DNA of 64,000 nt from Allodiplogaster sudhausi (Eukaryota > Nematoda > Chromadorea > Rhabditida > Diplogasteridae): positions 2,500,501 to 2,564,500 of the forward strand of contig CALZFC010000043.1 of assembly GCA_945643635.1 (NCBI GenBank), read 5' to 3'. Below, piece by piece: positions 58,659 to 64,000 of this stretch. The notes under the pieces are model-generated. The model saw nothing but the letters and a program-made list of their open reading frames with translations, did no database searches and had not been told where the DNA came from. Position 1 is the first letter of the stretch. Every line of letters begins with the position of its first letter. Made by a program: the position numbers and the translations under genes.

Positions 58659-59863
58659 TCAGAAGTTCTGCCCAGGAGCGACGTCCTTGATCTTCTGGAA
58701 GGAGTACTGGCTGAAGTTCTCCCAGGACCGCTCGTAGAGATCGAAGCTGTAGAGAGCCCGGCGGGTGGTCTCTGGAGGGACGCAGTTCCCCTTCACGACA
58801 TCTTCCACCTTCACTGTTGTCCTGGGGTAATTCATTAGGTAGGACCTTTATTCTTTGCTAAACGCAAGCACAACGATCTAATTTGGCACATTAAGTGATG
58901 AAAATCTTTGAGAGAAAGAGTGTCACCAACTTTTGGCAGGGAGACTCCGCGCACATAACTACGAAGTGAAATTTAATACCAGCGACCACTTGAGAAGAAG
59001 CGCTAACTAACTAGAAAATGTTGTAAAATTGTGTTGGGGAAGAATTTATTATTTAAAAAATATCGCTTAAAGAGATACTGAGTTTTTTATGACGGAAAGG
59101 ACTAAAAAAATCGTGTTTAATGTTCTGAAGATATAATGTTCTTTCAGCCACGGGCCTCCAGCCAGTGCAAAAACGCTCGGTCATAACGCGACCCAACTAC
59201 GTACCGTAACCCTCACGCGTTGCGGCTGTTTTGGGCTGCTACGCAGATCGTTCGGAAGGTCAGCATGACCATGTTAGAGCAAAAATATGAATTTTCGAAC
59301 TCTCGAACGGAATAGCCTTAGAGAATTTAGTTTTTATACGGAAAAAACCGCGAAACTACGGTACTTTTTACAGTATAATCGTTTATGTAGCCCGCGCTTT
59401 TAATGTTCAAATGAAAACTGCGTATCAGCGTAGCTGCCCAAATAAGCCCAAATGACCGCGCGGTTTGGAGGGCCGTGGGCTGCAGCCACAACAACTTATG
59501 GATGAAACCTTGACAGGAATGAGATAGTTGTTGTGGTCGAGTTGCTCGTTCAATTGCTGAACTCCGCGTGACACTTTATGCTAAAATTACAGAGGAAAAT
59601 TAATATCTCTTGGCTCCCATTTCAATTTATATTTATATTTTCATTGAAATAAGCATTTTCAATAAGGATAAAAGTCTAAGAAAGCGAACAATATCAATTT
59701 TATTAGCAAAAATATATGTTTGCAACTGCATAGAACTGTAGTTTCTAACCAGAAGTTCCGGAGAGTTAACATCCAACTGTCGCCATCCTCCCAAGAGTTG
59801 CGAGGATCCGGAAGGGACGAGAAGAGAGAGGACAACAGACAAGAAGGCAACACCACTTTGCAT
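58659..59863 (-). CDS. secreted cystatin (cysteine protease inhibitor), 139 residues
   Basis: Four phase-consistent exons (59863-59750, 59580-59509, 59010-58927, 58808-58659). Signal peptide (AFLSVVLSLLVPSGSS), then LLGGWRQLDVNSPELL with the conserved glycine pair near the mature N-terminus, a helix (VSRGVQQLNEQLDHNNYLIP), the inhibitory loop QVVAG followed by the beta strand IKFHFVVM, and cysteines in CAESPC and GNC. The second hairpin reads RSWENF where classical cystatins have PW. Type-2 cystatins block papain-like and, in nematodes, sometimes legumain proteases. Exon 4 uses an acceptor ending GTGAAG chosen to keep phase; this is the weakest junction. An in-frame upstream ATG exists, but the chosen start gives a normal signal peptide. 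Confidence 0.88.
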
Positions 59864-60884
59864 CTCAACTCTTCGTTGTGCAAGAAGTATACTTTTCAAG
59901 AAAGAGATTACGAATTTTCACCTTCAATGCAACTATATCTTACATACATACGTACATAACTTTTTTAAAGTGATCATGAATGTACTCCATCCAATTAAAC
60001 TCGTTCATCCCATGGCCAAGTTTAGGAAATACATGAATACAAGTAAATATTCATTCAATTTTTCTTTGCTTTCGAGCTCTTTTATTGCTATCACTGCATC
60101 ATTCCACCTTAATGTTTTGATACTTTTGATGTTTTAATTTTCTCACAGTTTCTCAGCTCTCTTGACAGCTCTCGAACCTTTGTTCCCTTTTACTCTCTCT
60201 CACATACAAACTGTTTCTCTCTTGTCCTCAAGGGAAGACTAAACAATGCATCAATCTGAGAGTGGTCGTTACTGGGCAGGCAGCGAAAGAGAAATGAGTC
60301 ATCTGACAAACAGAAACAAACGAAGAGGAAAACACTTCAGGCCTTTCTAACGATTTGAAATCGAGAAAAATAGAGAATATGAGAGAAAGAAGGGAAATAG
60401 GGCAAATAAAATTAATGACATTGGAAACTTGCATGTGATTGCTGTGCCACAATAATAAAAAAAACATTCTGAAAAGAATTTCTTTCTAGCATTTTTTTCT
60501 TATTATATTTTTTTTCTTATTGCCATTGATTCCCATCCAAGGAGTGAAGATGGTCCGAACTGTGATATGAATGTCCATATCCAAGCTAAGTTTTTCACAT
60601 ACATCATATGGATGTTGTATTTACATACATATGTATCTGAGAGTTTTGTTTTCTTCTACATTAAAAACGAATTTGTCGAATACGAATCATCGTTGTGCTG
60701 CTGATCTGAAAGAAAACGTTTCATTCATGTTTTTTGCTTGTTATTGCATAGGAAAGCAGGAAAACATAGACAGATCACTTTATCGCTCTGAATAAAGAGG
60801 ACCTTTTTTCATTGACTTCATTAATAACAGAGAACTTGATGCTAGCTTGAAAATGCTCATAAGTCCTCGTGTTTCGCCGCTTCC

Positions 60885-62526
60885 CTAAGAGGCGTGAACC
60901 TCGTTGTTGGAGATGCCGACTGAAGAGTTCTGAGCCGAGATCTTCTCGAAGGAGACGCAGGAGATATGGGGAATGATCATGGAGCGGAGGGAGCGGGAGG
61001 TGGCCAGCAGGAAGTAGCTGGGTAGCAAAGAGATCGCGTCCAGCAGAATCGGCGTGGCTCGACGGGCAATATCAGAGATCGAGGAGATCGATGAGAAGAA
61101 GAAGAGGATAAACTGTATTCATCTCATTGTTCTACCGTCCTGGCACTTCACTTCTCTGTTTTGCTCTTCTTACACCTCATATTACCACTATACTAAACAC
61201 ATATTTCATCTTGATTTAGCTAAAGAAGAAGGAACCTGAGTGCAGACCATGCTGAACTGGAGCAAAAAAATGAGTATCGTAACTAGAAACAGGCCGACTT
61301 CAATCGACAATGCATTTCCCTGCAAATAACACATCGCAAGCCATCATCAATATACAAAACATTTCACGGGAAATAACTTTTTGTGCACACTAGGTTTCCA
61401 CTGTTGTCTTGTTTCTACTCCCTGACCATTGCCTGGACATTGATCCGGAAGCCAAACGCCAGGCAGACGAGAGTGGTCATCATCAGCAAGAAGTTCACCC
61501 CGTCCACAATGCCAAACCAGCACAACGACAGGATGTTGAACATCTATCATGGAGAACAATTCACAACTCAACGAACATTTTCTGTGCTGATGGAGACAAT
61601 TTTTTTACCAAACTGACATCGTGACATTCATTTCAGTATACTTATAAGTGCAAATAAATGTTCATTCGTATTGCGTTTCTTACGAATGACTGTGCTTCCG
61701 ATCATTAGACAGAATATAAATGTTTGATAACGATATCTGAGAAGAATAGTCTGCGACCTCTTTGTATTCGTGTGGTTGTGTGAATGGAATATAAATGATT
61801 GCTCCATTCTCTCCTCCCGGATAGGCTCTCATTGTTGAGGGAAACAGGAGAAATTGTACGATGACAATGAAACTCGAGAAGAGAGTGAACACGGTGCTGT
61901 AGACTGTGAAGCTTGCCGTATTCTACAATTATAAAGAAACTTATCCCACCATAACCGTAGATAGAGAGGATGACTTACTATTTTAACTTTGTAGAGGATC
62001 GGGAAGAAAATGCAGGATAAACGATTAAATGAGAGCATCAAGCTGCCCATTGACTGAACGCCACGCCCGAAGTAGGAAATTATAGTTAATCTACAAGGCA
62101 CGGAAGTATGATGTGTTTGATATATATTTTTTTATTGACTTGACAAACTAACATGTTTGGCATGTATGTCGTTGAGAATGAAGCGTAGAATTCCTGCGTA
62201 AATGAAAGGCCGTTGAATCGCATCATGAAGAAGGAACTCATGTAAACAAAGAAGTTCTGAAGTAAAATCAATTCCAAACAAATTTAATTATAATTCAAAA
62301 AAAATCGTTATATTCGAGCACAAAGAAGACAAAGATACGAAACGCTTCTGCTTAATTTTCATCGCACCGCAAAAGTGATGAGGGAGAACATTTGGAAGTA
62401 AGCGTTCTTGCGAAGAGAAGAACGCCAAATGCAAGTGAGAATTCTGGCATTGAGGATGAACGTGATGAGTGCGAGAAGGAAAGAAGTCGTTGATGCATAA
62501 GGCTCCCAGTTCGTGAGACTCGCCAT
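60885..62526 (-). CDS. seven-transmembrane chemoreceptor, nematode srg/sru-like
   Basis: Seven exons (62526-62368, 62256-62153, 62090-61979, 61922-61758, 61543-61427, 61319-61236, 61112-60885) keep phase and give 322 residues. Seven hydrophobic helices follow in order, one or so per exon: TSFLLALITFILNARILTC, MFSLITFA-NFFVYMSSFF, IISYFGRGVQSMGSLMLSF, VYSTVFTLFSSFIVIVQFLL, VNFLLMMTTLVCLAFGF, VGLFLVTILIFLLQFSMVC and TPILLDAISLLPSYFLLATS. TM3 ends FNRLSCIFFPILYK, the NR...FP..Y pattern of the nematode srg superfamily (the DRY position of other receptors). There is no signal peptide. Such receptors sit in chemosensory cilia and couple to G proteins; the ligand is unknown. Family assignment within the srg superfamily is not certain. 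Confidence 0.85.
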
Positions 62527-63278
62527 TCGGCCTGGAAATTTCATCCTTACTTCATACATTGTACGCAAAGAACTTTTTGATCAAAAGCCTAATTCGAATA
62601 ATATAACCTTTACGGAAAATTTTTTAACACTCTCCGTCTCTCTCAAAAAAACTAGAGAGAATATAGCTAGTCAATCAGAAAAAAAACTTAAAGGTGGACG
62701 ATCAGCGAAAAATAGTAACAAAAGCTTCTAATTGCCGTGTCTGATATTGGAGTAAGTACTCTCATTTTCCTTTTTTTTCGTGAACATTTTTTTCGCCGCA
62801 GTTAGCAAGTTCATTGCTCAAGCAAAACATCAGAGCTTTATAATTTTGATGGTATTTGAAGAAAACTCATCAGGATCTAAAGGCAAACAAAATCCACAAT
62901 TTTTGTATCTCATATTGATATTTGGCCGGTTGTGGCGCTAATTTTATTGAGAAGTAACCATCAGTTTCATGAATGCAACCTTTTTGCCCAAAGTATATAT
63001 TGTATCTAGGTCAATCTAGAGTTGAACAAGAGCTTAGGCGGCTACATAATACGTAAATACATTTACATTCATGTAATATGTAAGTCTAGTATTGGGCAGG
63101 CCATTTTGTCTACGCCCCTGCTTAGCTAGTTGAAAAGATCTGTAGCTTTTCAGCAGACCACAATTATAGCCTCACATAGTGAAGTGAGAGGTTAACAGTG
63201 AGTAATTTAGTGAAAGAGATAGTGACAGGAAAGGAGCGAGAGACAGAACGAAATGGAGAGAGGACATAAGCATGAGAA

Positions 63279-63316
<38 letters not shown>

Positions 63317-63717
63317 GGAGAGAGAGAGAGAAGAAATGAAATTAACAATGTTGCGTATTGACATCTTTTCACATGAAGACTCTCTTGACATCAGTCAAGT
63401 GAAAAGCCACTCGAGGGATAATGATCCCTCAAATATCATTCGAAGTCCGATGGAAAGCTTCCTTCCTTTTTTCAAGTAGAATAGTTTTCTTGCCTTACAT
63501 ACATACATATGTATATGTAAGTCGTCGCCTTATTAGTCATCCACTTGAATTCCGAGAGGATGTTTTCTAGGAATGAGATCAATTCTTTTATTCCGAAGCA
63601 AAAAATATCTTTTTCAAAGTCATCACTGAATAAACCGTCCACAAACAAACGAAAAACACCCATTTTAAGCAAAGACAAAAGTTGAAAAAAAAATGGAACG
63701 AAAGAATAGAAGAAATA
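62527..63717. other. intergenic interval, AT-rich
   Basis: Upstream region of the chemoreceptor gene. Contains a GA tract (63270-63340) and a CATACATATGTATATG palindromic motif near 63500. No gene seen. Confidence 0.55.
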
Positions 63718-63826
63718 CTAGTAGGGATCGACGCCCACGTCTGCCTCCCACACGAGGTCAATGAAAGTGAAGTTCCAGACGTCTGGCTGACCAAAGTGCG
63801 CGGCTTCCACTTTCGTCGTGCGCCAG
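63718..63826 (-). CDS. last exon of an unidentified gene continuing off the right edge
   Basis: After an acceptor (CCCGATTGCAG) the minus strand reads WRTTKVEAAHFGQPDVWNF, then TFIDLVWEADVGVDPY and a stop. The composition is protein-like. The preceding exon would lie beyond the following CT tract or outside the window. Product unknown. Confidence 0.5.
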
Positions 63827-63943
63827 CTGCAATCGGGACACAATTGCTCACTCTTCATAGTTATATATTTTTTTAGCTTGTTTCGTTTATCTGATTTTCC
63901 GCCAGTTTCTGCTTACACCCATGGCTCAATGACATTCACTCTT

Positions 63944-63944
<1 letters not shown>

Positions 63945-63987
<43 letters not shown>

Positions 63988-64000
63988 CTCTCGCTGCCTC
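63945..64000. repeat. CT microsatellite at window end
   Basis: Pure (CT)n of about 45 bp, then CTCGATCTCTCGCTGCCTC to the edge. Confidence 0.9.

Noticed and set aside
1..64000. CRISPR arrays, bacterial promoters, Shine-Dalgarno sites, operons
   Set aside because: The sequence is eukaryotic with spliced genes; the direct repeats are microsatellites or minisatellites without CRISPR spacing.

Overview
The window is nuclear DNA of a small-intron animal, most likely a nematode. The evidence is a 322-residue seven-helix receptor with the TM3-end signature of nematode srg/sru-type chemoreceptors, an anion-type Cys-loop subunit of the nematode acetylcholine-gated/LGC kind, a nematode-type secreted cystatin, and genes cut into many exons of 35-220 bp by introns that are mostly 35-500 bp. 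Nothing is bacterial or organellar. All exon models were made by hand from splice signals, reading phase and family knowledge; no search was run.

Layout: 84-764 (-) 5' part of an EF-hand rhomboid protease; 3103-4187 (+) unrecognised alpha-helical protein; 4426-7156 (-) NAE1/APP-BP1, regulatory half of the NEDD8 E1; 7266-8459 terminal-inverted-repeat (TIR) element, copy 1; 8915-10490 (-) tetraspanin; 10491-16385 GA/CT-rich DNA without a convincing gene; 16386-21018 (+) leishmanolysin-like metalloprotease (invadolysin), with a foldback repeat in one intron and a tRNA-Gln(CTG) in another; 21742-27786 (-) anillin; 28066 to about 29150 TIR element copy 2; 29408-38913 (+) small RGG-box protein split by an intact Ty3/gypsy-like LTR retrotransposon (30003-38430, antisense); 38612-40222 (-) partial unknown gene, with a 364-codon coiled-coil reading frame (38916-40010, +) in its intron; 40390-41864 TIR element copy 3 and a terminal fragment (42024-42153); 42236-43901 (+) DUS4L-type tRNA-dihydrouridine synthase; 43902-48931 repeat-rich DNA with a minisatellite; 48932 to about 50370 (+) small multi-pass membrane protein; 53687-56504 (+) ligand-gated anion channel subunit; 58659-59863 (-) cystatin; 60885-62526 (-) chemoreceptor; 63718-63826 (-) last exon of a gene that runs off the window.

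Two kinds of mobile DNA dominate. The first is a GGCCCCTTAT-rich TIR family whose copies lie 80-285 bp upstream of start codons (NAE1, anillin, DUS4L, and close to the 5' exon of the 38.6-40.2 kb gene). The second is a very young Ty3/gypsy-like element with near-identical 610-bp LTRs, a 4-bp target duplication, a Gag fold in the Pol frame, a long extension after integrase, and a CCHC zinc knuckle in a separate 3' frame. (GA)n/(CT)n tracts are spread through introns and intergenic DNA except in the LTR element and its surroundings. The host genes are ordinary housekeeping, neuronal and chemosensory genes with no operon-like functional grouping.
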